A stretch of 64,000 nt of DNA from Candidatus Amunia macphersoniae (GTDB lineage: Bacteria > Chloroflexota > Dormibacteria > Aeolococcales > Aeolococcaceae): NCBI GenBank assembly GCA_016464795.1, contig JAEKNN010000012.1:27269-91268 (forward strand). Direction: 5' to 3'. Within the stretch, counting starts at the first letter, position 1. Each line of letters opens with the position of its first letter. Shown piece by piece: positions 8,836-19,491 of the stretch. A program made the position numbers and the translations under genes. The notes under the pieces are model-generated. The model saw nothing but the letters and a program-made list of their open reading frames with translations, ran no database searches and was not told where the DNA came from.

Positions 8836-8836
<1 letters not shown>
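8183..8836 (-). CDS. Metallo-beta-lactamase fold hydrolase (glyoxalase II-like)
   Basis: A 217-residue single-domain MBL-fold hydrolase. THGHGDH (63-69) gives the first metal site, followed by HTPGHTRGS, SGDTLF and a late PGHG, all expected ligands of a binuclear glyoxalase II-like centre. It lacks the C-terminal domain of classical GloB, so it may be a compact hydroxyacylglutathione or other thioester hydrolase; many bacteria carry several such paralogues. Its ATG overlaps the lon stop (ATGA), implying co-translation with Lon. Confidence 0.85.
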
Positions 8837-11454
<2,618 letters not shown>

Positions 11455-11471
11455 ACCCCGCACCCCGCGCG

Positions 11472-12527
11472 TCAACCCGTCTCGGCGGTGGCCTGCTCAG
11501 CCACCGCCCAGTCGCGCTCGAACGCATCTGCGAAGTACGCGCTGGCGGCGGCGTTGTCGATGCGCAGACAGCTCTCGATCGAGGATCCGAGTCCCGCCGC
11601 GCTCCAGTTCGACGACATCACCAGCACTGTGGAGTCCGCAACCAGGCCCTTGACATGGCCGGTGGTGCAGCGTGCCGGGTCCATCACCCGGGCCGGGACG
11701 CCGCGGGTTCGGAGGGTGGCGGCATCGCCCCCGGCCGGCTCCATGCCGAGCAGAACACGGACGTCGAGCCCCTGGCTGCGCAGATCGGCCAGGCGGTCCA
11801 GGAGCGGGCGCACCTCGTGCGCCCAGGTGTGGACGTACGGCACTGCCAGCAGGCATCGCCGCGCCGCCCTCTCCAGCGCGGCCTCGATGGTCATCCTCAC
11901 CGCCCGGCCCTCGATGACCAACTGGAGGTGGCGAGCAGCCATCTCCAGCTCGAGCGGGGCGACGGCCGGCTGGGGGCACCCCACGGGCGGCACCTCGAGC
12001 GCGCGCTCCACCGCCCAGAGCGCCGGCGGGGGGCTCGACTCCCGCCAGACGGCCGTCAGCCGAGAGCGCGCCGCGGCGGCAAGGGTGGGCGCCCCGTCAA
12101 CAAATGCCCACCACTCGCGCGTCCCAGCCATGGGAGGCGACTCCGGGGGCAGCCGTCCCTGCCTGTCAGCGGGGGCGTCACGTCCGATCAGGTTGCCTGT
12201 GCCCACCGCCAGCCTGTCCGCATCCGCGATGAGCAGCTTCCAATGTGCCTCCCGGTGGCCGTCGTGGCGGCGCACCCGGCAAGGCACCTCGACGCCGCGA
12301 GCGGCAGCAGCACGGAGCTCCTGGATGCAGCCCTGGTTGGCGCCTCCGTGCCCGTCCAGCAGCAGCCTGGTGCGCACTCCGCGCTCGACGGCGCGCGGGA
12401 AGGCCCACCCGTAGCTCGGCCCCACCTCATACACCCCCACGTCCAGACGGGTGGTCGCCGACGCCAGGAACCGGTGCAGCATCGTGCCCGCCGCATCGGG
12501 CCCGAGAGCGCAGGTGAGCCGGGTCAC
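11472..12527 (-). CDS. Phospholipase D family protein
   Basis: A 351-residue protein with two HxK(x)4D motifs: HWKLLIAD (about 95-102) and HVKGLVAD (about 292-299), each followed by the N/S residues typical of the PLD superfamily. No N-terminal membrane helices are visible, so it is not a standard cardiolipin synthase; cytoplasmic phosphatidyltransferase or nuclease activity are both possible. Begins with a GTG at 12527. It is the first gene of an operon with lon and lies divergently from htrA with about 70 bp between starts. Confidence 0.8.
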   Translation of the reverse strand: MTRLTCALGPDAAGTMLHRFLASATTRLDVGVYEVGPSYGWAFPRAVERGVRTRLLLDGHGGANQGCIQELRAAAARGVEVPCRVRRHDGHREAHWKLLIADADRLAVGTGNLIGRDAPADRQGRLPPESPPMAGTREWWAFVDGAPTLAAAARSRLTAVWRESSPPPALWAVERALEVPPVGCPQPAVAPLELEMAARHLQLVIEGRAVRMTIEAALERAARRCLLAVPYVHTWAHEVRPLLDRLADLRSQGLDVRVLLGMEPAGGDAATLRTRGVPARVMDPARCTTGHVKGLVADSTVLVMSSNWSAAGLGSSIESCLRIDNAAASAYFADAFERDWAVAEQATAETG

Positions 12528-12598
12528 CGGTGCCGGTCAGGGAGGACGCTGGCGAGCATGCGCAGGCCACAATAGGTGGCATCGAGAAGATTGAGGGC

Positions 12599-13765
12599 AT
12601 GTCCGAGCCCGCTCACGCTCCCATGGGCACCGGCTGGCCTGTCCGTGAGCCAGGCGCCGGCGCGAACCACGAGCCTCCACCCCCTCCCGACCTGCCCTCC
12701 ACCGCCCGGCGCAGAGGCTGGCGCGGCGCTCTGGCGATGCTCCTCCTGGGGCTGGCCGCGGGTGGGCTGATCAGCTTCGGGCTGACCCGCTACGCCGGCT
12801 CCGGCGTCACCGAGATCCGGGTCAACGACACCCCTGTGAAGGCGGGCGCTGCCGTCGCGGTGGATGTCGCCAAGCGGCTGGCACCTGCCGTTGCCACCAT
12901 CGTCGCCACCCAGGCCAGCTCGACCGGCCTGGGCAGCGGGTTCGTCATCGCTCACGATTCGTCGGCCAGCTACCTGGTCACCAACAATCATGTGGTGCAG
13001 GGCGCCACCAACCTCCACGTGGTCATGCCGGATGGCCAGCAGTTCACCGCCCACCTGGTGGGGACCGATGCCCTCGACGACATCGCCGTGGTCAGCGTTC
13101 CCAGCACCAGCCTGCCCCAGGCCACGTTCGGCACCTCCGCGCGTCTGTCGGCGGGCCAATCAGTGATCGCCATCGGCTCGCCGCTAGGCAATCAGGGCTC
13201 GGTCACAGTCGGCGTCATCAGCGCCCTTCACCGCACCATCCAGGCTGGCGGCGAGGCCGGGTCGTCTGCAGAGACCCTCGAGGACGTGCTCCAGACGGAT
13301 GCTTCCATCAACCCGGGCAACAGCGGGGGTCCGCTCGCCGACACCGCCGGCAACGTGGTGGGAGTCAATGTCGCCACCGCCGGCAATGCCAACAGCATCG
13401 GCTACAGCATCCCCGCGGACCTGGCCCGATATGTCGCCGGGACCCTGATCAAGCACCAGAAGGTTCAGCACCCCTTCCTGGGCATCAAGTATCTCAGCAG
13501 CATCGACGCCATCGAGGCCGGGTCCGGGTTCTCCGGTCCCGGCGTCTTTGTCAAGAGCGTCAACGCAGGGACCCCGGCAGCGACGGGCGGCTTTCACGCC
13601 GGCGACATCCTGGTGGCCATCAACAGCGTCGAGATCGACAACGGTCAGACCCTTGGCGGGCTGATCCAGGAGCACAAGGTGGGCGACGTGGTCGTCTGCA
13701 CGGTTCGCCGCGGCGGCCAGACGATCACCTTGAACGCCACCCTGGCGGAGCGCCCCGGGGCCTGA
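12599..13765 (+). CDS. Membrane-anchored HtrA/DegP-like serine protease
   Basis: Envelope quality-control protease of 388 residues. A Pro-rich cytoplasmic N-terminus (1-40) precedes one membrane helix (about 43-63); then a trypsin-like domain with His131 (TNNHVV), Asp161 (LDDIAVV) and Ser242 (NPGNSGGP), and one C-terminal PDZ domain (about 300-385) with the FLGI and AGDILVAINSV features. The ATG at 12599 with GAGGG just upstream is preferred over a start 23 codons earlier because that extension is not membrane-like or conserved. Convergent with the Nudix regulator gene. Confidence 0.93.
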   Translation: MSEPAHAPMGTGWPVREPGAGANHEPPPPPDLPSTARRRGWRGALAMLLLGLAAGGLISFGLTRYAGSGVTEIRVNDTPVKAGAAVAVDVAKRLAPAVATIVATQASSTGLGSGFVIAHDSSASYLVTNNHVVQGATNLHVVMPDGQQFTAHLVGTDALDDIAVVSVPSTSLPQATFGTSARLSAGQSVIAIGSPLGNQGSVTVGVISALHRTIQAGGEAGSSAETLEDVLQTDASINPGNSGGPLADTAGNVVGVNVATAGNANSIGYSIPADLARYVAGTLIKHQKVQHPFLGIKYLSSIDAIEAGSGFSGPGVFVKSVNAGTPAATGGFHAGDILVAINSVEIDNGQTLGGLIQEHKVGDVVVCTVRRGGQTITLNATLAERPGA

Positions 13766-13775
13766 CCCGGCTCGG

Positions 13776-14495
13776 TCAGCGGGGCTGGCGAAGGCGGACG
13801 GTGGCCGGTACGCGCGAGCGCCGCGTGCTCCAGGCCGGTCGGCGATCGACGAACTCGTAGAGAGCTGCAGGCCGTCCTGGTCGGTTCTTGACAATGCTTC
13901 CCGTGTCGTGGACCAGGCCGGACTGCTCCATGCCTCGACGGAAGTTCGAGGGCTCGTACGCCACCCCGCTGATGGCCTCGAAGACCCGGCGCGCCTGCGG
14001 CATGGTGAACTTCTCGGGCAGCAGCCCGACAGCGATGTTGGACCACCACAGCTTGCCACGCAGGCGGTCGACGCCGTCGCTGATGACCGCGTCGTGGTCG
14101 AAGGCCAGTGGTGCCAGAGCGTCGACGGGAAACCACCGGGCGGCCGACTCCTGCTCGCGCAGCACAGCGGCGTCGATCAGCCCCAGATAGGCAACCGAGG
14201 GAATCCAGCCGCGGGGATCGCGCTTTGGGTCTCCGTAGGTCTGCAGCTGCTCCATGTACACAGCCCCCACGCCTGTTTTCTCGGTCAGCTTGCGCTGGGC
14301 GGTCTCCTCGGGCCTCTCATCACCGCTCATGAAGCCCCCGGGAAGGGACCACATCCCCGCATGCGGCTCCTCCTCACGGCGCACCAGGAGCACATGCAAC
14401 CGTCCTGCCACCGGGGCGAAGACAACGGGAAGCGCGGTGAGGCCTGCCGGGGCGGCGAAGCCGGCACCGTTGACGGCGCGCAGTGGTTCGTGCAT
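13776..14495 (-). CDS. Nudix-wHTH protein, NrtR-like transcriptional regulator
   Basis: A 239-residue Nudix domain (about 15-140) followed by a winged-helix C-terminal domain (about 150-225; KFTMPQARRVFEAISG and SNFRRGMEQSGLV are typical). This arrangement defines NrtR, the ADP-ribose-sensing repressor of NAD metabolism genes. The Nudix box is degenerate (RKLTEKTGV instead of REUXEEXGU), so hydrolysis is probably lost and sensing retained. The ATG at 14495, ten bases after TAGGTT on the same strand, is preferred to 14540, which would place an inverted repeat inside the coding region. nadA, a plausible target, is in this window. Confidence 0.8.
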   Translation of the reverse strand: MHEPLRAVNGAGFAAPAGLTALPVVFAPVAGRLHVLLVRREEEPHAGMWSLPGGFMSGDERPEETAQRKLTEKTGVGAVYMEQLQTYGDPKRDPRGWIPSVAYLGLIDAAVLREQESAARWFPVDALAPLAFDHDAVISDGVDRLRGKLWWSNIAVGLLPEKFTMPQARRVFEAISGVAYEPSNFRRGMEQSGLVHDTGSIVKNRPGRPAALYEFVDRRPAWSTRRSRVPATVRLRQPR

Positions 14496-14510
14496 CGCGC
14501 GGCTCAACCT

Positions 14511-14687
14511 AGTGGCGTGCGGCGGAAGTTGGTGACCCATTCATCCACCTATCCTCGCCGATCTCGGCGTCGGCTTCTGCGCGCGCTCGGTCATGCATCG
14601 ATCGATGCACTCCCTGGTGTGCTCGGCCCTCCTTGACCTCGGCGGTCTATGCGGCGCCTGGGTCACCAACTTCCGCCGCACTTCACT
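14511..14687. repeat. Near-palindromic element with 29-bp inverted repeats and central palindrome
   Basis: Arms at 14511-14539 and 14659-14687 are inverted copies with two mismatches; the inner 23 bp (beginning GTGCGGCGGAAG at 14517, mirrored at 14681) are perfect. Near the centre lies a perfect 16-bp palindrome TGCATCGATCGATGCA (14594-14609). No protein-coding gene fits inside, and no clear target-site duplication is visible. It could be a MITE-like remnant, or paired operators upstream of the Nudix regulator (left arm abuts its -10) and of the promoter at 14733. Confidence 0.75.
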
Positions 14688-14732
14688 GGCAGTCGGCGTT
14701 GTGTCCGTACCGCATCCGCGCAGCCTGTGCGT

Positions 14733-14762
14733 TTGACTCACCCGCCGCCGCGCACGTACGAT
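14733..14762 (+). promoter_or_regulatory. Sigma70-like promoter
   Basis: TTGACT (14733-14738), an 18-bp spacer and TACGAT (14757-14762) form the best two-box promoter in the window. Predicted start is near 14769, giving a transcript that runs through a short ORF to the terminator at 14917-14950. Confidence 0.6.
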
Positions 14763-14814
14763 CAGCGCCACGCGCAACGTCAGCCAGCGCGGAGTCACCC
14801 CAGAGGATGTCCCG

Positions 14815-14883
14815 ATGCTCAACCCCAGTCCCAAGGTGCGCGCATCGCGCGCAGCCCTGATGCCGTCGGGGGCCGCAGCCTAG
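14815..14883 (+). CDS. Putative 22-aa leader peptide
   Basis: A 22-codon ORF (MLNPSPKVRASRAALMPSGA then two Ala) with AGAGG eight to nine bases upstream, located 46 bases downstream of a predicted transcription start and 33 bases before an intrinsic terminator. The downstream gene is the ATPase of an ABC exporter. The setting resembles a transcription attenuator, but no run of regulatory codons is evident and the ORF could be chance. An overlapping frame starting at the ATG at 14806 encodes a 17-residue alternative. Confidence 0.35.
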   Translation: MLNPSPKVRASRAALMPSGAAA

Positions 14884-14916
14884 GTAGCACCGCTCGCCAA
14901 CGCGACGCTCACCCGG

Positions 14917-14950
14917 ACCGTGCGGCACCGGCAGGCACGGTCTTTTTCTT
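14917..14950 (+). terminator. Intrinsic terminator
   Basis: Stem ACCGTGC (14917-14923) pairs with GCACGGT (14935-14941) around an 11-base loop and is followed by CTTTTTCTT. It stands 40 bases before the exporter ATPase start, so exporter transcription from 14733 would require read-through or antitermination. Confidence 0.75.
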
Positions 14951-14990
14951 GTCCCCGGCGGGACCTTGATTCGGTGAGTTGGAGCACGAG

Positions 14991-15905
14991 ATGGAAACCC
15001 TGGCAGTCCTGGGACCGGCGATCGATGTCGTCGGTGTGAGCAAGTCATTCCGCAAGCGGCGGGGCAGTGCGTGGCGAGGGCGCGCCGAGGTGCGCAAGCT
15101 CGCCCTGGACCGCGTCTGGATGTGCGTGGAGCGCGGGGAGATCGTCGGCATCGTCGGCCTCAACGGCAGCGGCAAGTCCACTCTGATCCGAGTGCTGGCC
15201 ACGCTCACAACTCCCGACTCGGGGACTGTGCGGATCTTCGACCGCGACATCATCGATGACGCAGCCTGGGTGCGCCGCCACATCAACCGGGTGTCGGTCG
15301 ACGCGGCATTCGCCAAGGAGATGAGCCCGTGGGAGAACCTCAGCTTCGCCTCACGGCTGTACGGCGACCACGCGCCCGACCGTCGCCGGCGCGCCCTCGC
15401 CGCGCTGGCACGACTGGGCCTGCCACGGGACACCGTCGACCAACCGATGAAGCAACTCTCGCGCGGCCAGCAGCAGAAGGTGGCGATCGCGCGCAGCCTC
15501 CTGACCGCTCCGTCGCTGCTGCTGATGGATGAGCCCACCACCGGCCTGGACCCGCGCAGCAAGCGCGAGGTGCAGTCGTTCGTTCGTTCACTCCACGCCG
15601 ACACGGGCGCCACGGTGCTGGTCTGCACCCACGACCTCGACGAGGCGGAGGCGCTGTGCGGCCGGGTGCTGATGCTCGACCGCGGGCGGATCGTGGCTGA
15701 CGGCAGCCCAGCCGAGCTCCGGGTTCGCCATGGGCAGACCCCCGGCGCCACCCTCGAGGACGTCTTCCTTCACCTCACCGGGCGCAGCTTCGGCGACGAC
15801 CGCGAGGACGGGGACGGGGACGGCGACCGCGAGGGCGACGGCGACAGCGAGAGCGACGGCAACGGCGACGCTGTTGAGAGCCGGGAGACCGAGGTGGCGC
15901 GATGA
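14991..15905 (+). CDS. ABC-2 type exporter ATPase subunit
   Basis: Nucleotide-binding subunit of an ABC-2 (DrrA/NatA-like) exporter. Walker A GLNGSGKS (56-63), signature LSRGQ (156-160), Walker B LLLMDEP (176-182) and the H-loop THDLDEAE (about 213-220) are intact. The ATG at 14991 with GGAG seven bases upstream gives 304 residues; a TTG four codons earlier is unlikely. The C-terminus (about 269-301) is a strongly acidic tail of Asp/Gly/Glu/Ser repeats, not a normal part of the family. The stop overlaps the permease start (ATGA). Substrate unknown; drugs, lipids or polysaccharides are possible. Confidence 0.93.
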   Translation: METLAVLGPAIDVVGVSKSFRKRRGSAWRGRAEVRKLALDRVWMCVERGEIVGIVGLNGSGKSTLIRVLATLTTPDSGTVRIFDRDIIDDAAWVRRHINRVSVDAAFAKEMSPWENLSFASRLYGDHAPDRRRRALAALARLGLPRDTVDQPMKQLSRGQQQKVAIARSLLTAPSLLLMDEPTTGLDPRSKREVQSFVRSLHADTGATVLVCTHDLDEAEALCGRVLMLDRGRIVADGSPAELRVRHGQTPGATLEDVFLHLTGRSFGDDREDGDGDGDREGDGDSESDGNGDAVESRETEVAR

Positions 15906-16738
15906 GCACGAGGGCCCTGCGCTGGGAGACAACCGCCTTCCGAGGCTTCTTCGAACGCCAGCTCCATCTCTACTCGCGCTACTGGGTGTGGGAGGTGGTC
16001 TGGTTCGTGTACAGCGTGGCCACCGTTCTCAGCGTCGGCTACCTGGCGACCGGACTGGGGGTGATCGGCGCCGGTGAGAGCGCGGCAGGGGTGCACAGGG
16101 CACAGCTGTACCTGCTGGTGGGGGCGCTCCTGTGGACCTTCATGTCGCTGGTGTTCCACGAGACCTCCTTCGCGATCGCGTGGGAGCGCTGGGAGGGAAC
16201 CATCGAGTACACCTTCATGGCCCCGGTGCGACGCGTCACCCACCTCGCCGGGATCAGTTGCTTCTCGCTGGTGTACGGGCTGCTGCGCAGCGCGCTGCTG
16301 GTGGCGGTGGTGGTTCTCGCCATCCACGTCGACCTCTCCAACGCCAACCTCGGCGCGGCAACGCTCGTCCTGGCGGCGTCGACGGTCCCACTGACAGGCC
16401 TCGGCATCTTCATCGCCATCCTGCCGCTGCTCTCGCCCGAGAAAGGCGAGCAGATGACCTTCGCTGTCCAGGGCATCCTCCTCCTGGTCTCCGGCGTGTA
16501 CTACCCGCTCAGTGTCCTCCCCGGGCCCTTCCAGGTGGTGGGGCGCGCCTCTCCCCTCACCTACACCCTGCAGGGGACTCGCGATGCGCTGATCAGCAAC
16601 CGCGGCATCATCGACCTCCTGCCGACCATCTGTCTGTTGCTGGCGATGGGGGTGGTGTTGGTGGCCGGCGGCCTGATCGCGTTCGGTTCCGCGGAACGGC
16701 GAGCCAAGCGGCTCGGGCTGCTGAAGCGCAATGGCTAG
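15902..16738 (+). CDS. ABC-2 type exporter permease
   Basis: Membrane subunit partnered with the preceding ATPase, overlapping it by four bases. The 278 residues carry about six hydrophobic segments (around 30-50, 68-90, 115-140, 150-172, 180-200, 240-262) and the ABC-2 layout with a conserved motif before the last helices (GVYYPLSVLPGPFQ and SPLTYTLQGTRDALI). Forms a homodimer with two ATPase subunits in related systems. No third subunit gene follows. Confidence 0.9.
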   Translation: MSTRALRWETTAFRGFFERQLHLYSRYWVWEVVWFVYSVATVLSVGYLATGLGVIGAGESAAGVHRAQLYLLVGALLWTFMSLVFHETSFAIAWERWEGTIEYTFMAPVRRVTHLAGISCFSLVYGLLRSALLVAVVVLAIHVDLSNANLGAATLVLAASTVPLTGLGIFIAILPLLSPEKGEQMTFAVQGILLLVSGVYYPLSVLPGPFQVVGRASPLTYTLQGTRDALISNRGIIDLLPTICLLLAMGVVLVAGGLIAFGSAERRAKRLGLLKRNG

Positions 16739-16873
16739 CGGAGTGCGAGCCGCCGCCCCGGGTCGGGCATACGATCACGGCCAGGTCACGCCGGCGTCGA
16801 GGGCCGGCGTACCGTGAATCGGTCGTGACGCCAACGCCACGGATGGCCGAGGCGGCCCCTCTACGCTGTGACG

Positions 16874-17500
16874 GTGACTCGCCCGGTCCCCACTGCCTTC
16901 CGTCCCCTCGGCGTGCAGCCTCCGCGACGCCGCTTCATCGCGCCGGCCGCGGTCCGGTTGGCCCAGGTCTGCCTGGTGACGCGGATCACCTCCTTCGCCG
17001 GGCTGGTGCTGACCGCCGGGATCAATGCGCCCTCGAGCTCGTTGACGTTGCCCGGATGGCACACGGTGACGCTTCCTGGGGGCGCACTGCTCAACACCCT
17101 CGCCGGTTGGGTGCTGGCGGGCTCGGTGTTCGAGGCCGCCATGGTGCTCCGGCTGGGAACACTGCGCAGCGGCAGTCGTCGGCTGGTGCTGCTCGTCGAG
17201 GCCGTGGTCATCGCCGCCACCGGGGTCTACGCTGCAGCCGGGTTCAAGGTGGCCCTGGTGCCGATGGTCGCCGCCATCGCTGCCATCGTGCTTCTCCGGC
17301 TGGACCACGTCCGCCACTCGTTCCAACGCGCGCATGCGGAACGCAGGCTGATCGGACGGCGTGACATCTCGTCAGTGGTCTTCGACGGCTACGCGTTCTC
17401 GGATCCCGGGGCCTCCAAGCCGGCCCAGGAGGTGGGCTACCGGCGCGGCATCGATTATCCCCGGCGCAACGACGGTGACCCGGAGATGTCCAGGGCGTAG
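16874..17500 (+). CDS. Hypothetical membrane protein
   Basis: A 208-residue protein with three or four predicted membrane helices (about 20-42, 60-85, 98-118, 121-140) and a polar C-terminus of about 65 residues. I do not recognise the family. The GTG at 16874 is preferred because TACGCT (16862-16867) precedes it by exactly six bases, the leaderless spacing used elsewhere here; a GTG two codons earlier directly abuts the hexamer. The 3' end overlaps the convergent GNAT gene by 46 bases. Confidence 0.65.
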   Translation: MTRPVPTAFRPLGVQPPRRRFIAPAAVRLAQVCLVTRITSFAGLVLTAGINAPSSSLTLPGWHTVTLPGGALLNTLAGWVLAGSVFEAAMVLRLGTLRSGSRRLVLLVEAVVIAATGVYAAAGFKVALVPMVAAIAAIVLLRLDHVRHSFQRAHAERRLIGRRDISSVVFDGYAFSDPGASKPAQEVGYRRGIDYPRRNDGDPEMSRA

Positions 17501-17979
17501 CCGACGGCGGGCTCCTGGTGGCGGCCGATGCTGAAGCTGCCGGTGCCGAAGGCCACGCAGCCGCGAGACTCATAGAACCGGCAGGCGTCGGCCCGACCGA
17601 GGGCCCAGACCTCCATGCGGATGCAGCCGCGCTCTCGCAACTCCTCGATCGACCGCGACCACAGGCTGATGCCGACCCCGCGGCCCTGGCTCTCCGGGCG
17701 CACATAGAGGGCAGCGAGCTCGGCGTCGCCACTGCGCAACAGGCCGAGCGAGGCGAGGCCGATCAATCGCCCGTTGTGGCGCGCCCCGAGCGTCCCCGCC
17801 GGGGCCAGGCGCTCGGGCACCCAGCTGCCCTGGCCTTCCACCTCCCCATCGAAGATTCCGTCGATCTCTGACCGGCTGAAGATGTGGGCGTACGCCGCCC
17901 GCCACGCGGAACGGATGACGTCGACGCGCGCCTCACGTTCGTCGACGCCCTCGCTCCACCCGATGGCGACCTCGCTCAA
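17455..17979 (-). CDS. GNAT family N-acetyltransferase
   Basis: A 174-residue acetyl-CoA-dependent acetyltransferase. The acetyl-CoA binding loop is seen as VRPESQGRGVGISLW, and the C-terminal DACRFYESRGCVAFG is the typical GNAT helix-turn. Substrate unknown; proteins, small amines and antibiotics are all possible. Its start overlaps the stop of the upstream Cys-rich gene by four bases (ATGA), suggesting an operon. Confidence 0.85.
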   Translation of the reverse strand: MSEVAIGWSEGVDEREARVDVIRSAWRAAYAHIFSRSEIDGIFDGEVEGQGSWVPERLAPAGTLGARHNGRLIGLASLGLLRSGDAELAALYVRPESQGRGVGISLWSRSIEELRERGCIRMEVWALGRADACRFYESRGCVAFGTGSFSIGRHQEPAVGYALDISGSPSLRRG

Positions 17980-18746
17980 TGACCGGGGACGACCTCCTGG
18001 CGAGTCACCACCAGCTCGATCGAGCGCGCCATGGCACCAGAGAAAGCCCGTCTCTCGCTGGCGTCGGTGGCGGCGTCGACCTGCTCACCGGCGCGACGGT
18101 GCTCGATCCAGGGCGGGACCCCCTGGCCGATCAACTCGGTGTCCACCCGGGCGCAGACGGAGCTGTCGTCGCTCTCGTCCACCTCGATGGCGACTCGGTT
18201 GAGGATCGCTGTGTCGTCGACGATCTTCCACGTCTTCGCCCAGCGCCGGGTTCCCCCGCCAGGGGTGAGCAGCAGCCGGACGGGATCGGCCACCACCACG
18301 CCTCCAGTCGGGGCGATGCGCAGGAACAGCTCTCGGATGGGTGCGTCGAGGTCGCGGCCGATCCAGCCGACCAAGGACGGTGCGCGATTGTCGAGATCGG
18401 GCAGACCGGCAACCGGCTCCGCGCCGTCGAGCGCTGTCATGGTGGAGGCGTGCCGCCGGCAGAATGGAAGGCCACCGACCAGCACCGCGTGGCCAGGGCA
18501 CCAAGCGGTGGGACAGCTTCGCGAGCGCTTGTCGACGTAGCTGCACGCCGAGCCGTCACGGCGGCGGCAGCCCGCCGAGAAGCACCGATACGCGCCCCCG
18601 CGAGCGAGGGGTTCGGCGGAGGAATCAGCTGGCCGGCGGCGAAAGATCACCCGTCTCTCCTTGCGGTCATGGTGGGCCGTTCCCGACATCACGTCAAGCC
18701 GCTTCAAGGGCGTCGCTCCCCTCATTAGCTCCACAAGATCGCTCAT
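17976..18746 (-). CDS. Cys/His-rich protein of unknown function
   Basis: A 256-residue soluble protein. Residues about 50-100 hold a dense Cys/His cluster: C-x4-C-x6-C, then C-x4-C-x-G-H and C-x2-H, consistent with one or two zinc sites like a treble-clef or RING-like fold. The remaining 150 residues are a mixed alpha/beta domain with several Asp/Glu-rich strands (EVDESDDSSVC). I do not recognise the family. The ATG at 18746 is chosen over upstream starts that would run into the divergent gene's promoter. Co-transcribed with the GNAT gene. Confidence 0.65.
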   Translation of the reverse strand: MSDLVELMRGATPLKRLDVMSGTAHHDRKERRVIFRRRPADSSAEPLARGGAYRCFSAGCRRRDGSACSYVDKRSRSCPTAWCPGHAVLVGGLPFCRRHASTMTALDGAEPVAGLPDLDNRAPSLVGWIGRDLDAPIRELFLRIAPTGGVVVADPVRLLLTPGGGTRRWAKTWKIVDDTAILNRVAIEVDESDDSSVCARVDTELIGQGVPPWIEHRRAGEQVDAATDASERRAFSGAMARSIELVVTRQEVVPGH

Positions 18747-18795
18747 CTGTGGTATCACTTGCTCACCAATCGCCATTGGGGGGAAGGAGATCACC

Positions 18796-19488
18796 ATGGC
18801 CCTTGCCTCCCCTGTGCAGACACCGGCTGCCGCGCCCGTCACCCGGTCGGTCAACGGACGGCTCCGCCTTGCCTACCCGACGCGCGGCTATGCGGTGACC
18901 CGCAACCCTTTCGCGATCTGGGCAATCCTGCCCCTGATCACTCTCGCATTCATCGGCCTGGCCTTCGCTGAGTTCTTCGGCGACAACACCGTCGTGGTCA
19001 GCTGGCTGGGCAGGTCGACGTCCACGTCGATGACCGCCATCACCTTCGCCGTGGTGGCGCTCGGGCTGCTCCTGATCCCGGCTGTGGCTCTCAAGGGCAG
19101 CCTCAACCTGACCCATGACGGGGTCACCTTCGAGCGCGGCAAGGATCATCTCACCGCAGCCTGGGAACAGGTGACAGGGCTCGTCTACCGCCGCGGCGCG
19201 GGGCTCTGCCTGGCCATCGAGGGAGCCCATCAGAGCCGCTCGTCGATGCGCCTCCCCGGCGGTTTCAACGCCACCAAGGGCTCTGTGCAGATCCCGCTGC
19301 GGATGTTTGGCGACCGCCAGTTCTCGATCCTCTACGACGTCCGTGACCGCCTGCCCGAGCAGAGCTGGTTGCCCGCTGTGCAGAAGCTGAAGGAACGCTC
19401 GCCGCGCCTGAACCTCGCCATCTACGCGGCCGTCGTGCTGATCAGCGCCGGCGCACTCATCGCAGTGGCGGTCGCCGTCTCCCCATAG
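18796..19488 (+). CDS. Membrane protein with internal PH-like domain
   Basis: A 230-residue protein with two N-terminal membrane helices (about 40-60 and 75-97), a soluble beta-rich region (about 100-200; LNLTHDGVTFERG resembles bacterial PH domains) and a C-terminal membrane helix (about 208-228). Function unknown. The ATG at 18796 has AAGGAG six bases upstream, one of the clear Shine-Dalgarno starts of the window. Divergent from the Cys-rich gene. Confidence 0.65.
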   Translation: MALASPVQTPAAAPVTRSVNGRLRLAYPTRGYAVTRNPFAIWAILPLITLAFIGLAFAEFFGDNTVVVSWLGRSTSTSMTAITFAVVALGLLLIPAVALKGSLNLTHDGVTFERGKDHLTAAWEQVTGLVYRRGAGLCLAIEGAHQSRSSMRLPGGFNATKGSVQIPLRMFGDRQFSILYDVRDRLPEQSWLPAVQKLKERSPRLNLAIYAAVVLISAGALIAVAVAVSP

Positions 19489-19491
19489 GGC

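Noticed and set aside
14496..14540. An upstream start for the Nudix regulator at 14540
   Set aside because: Its first codons would be one arm of the inverted repeat, and the -10-like TAGGTT lies inside that extension.
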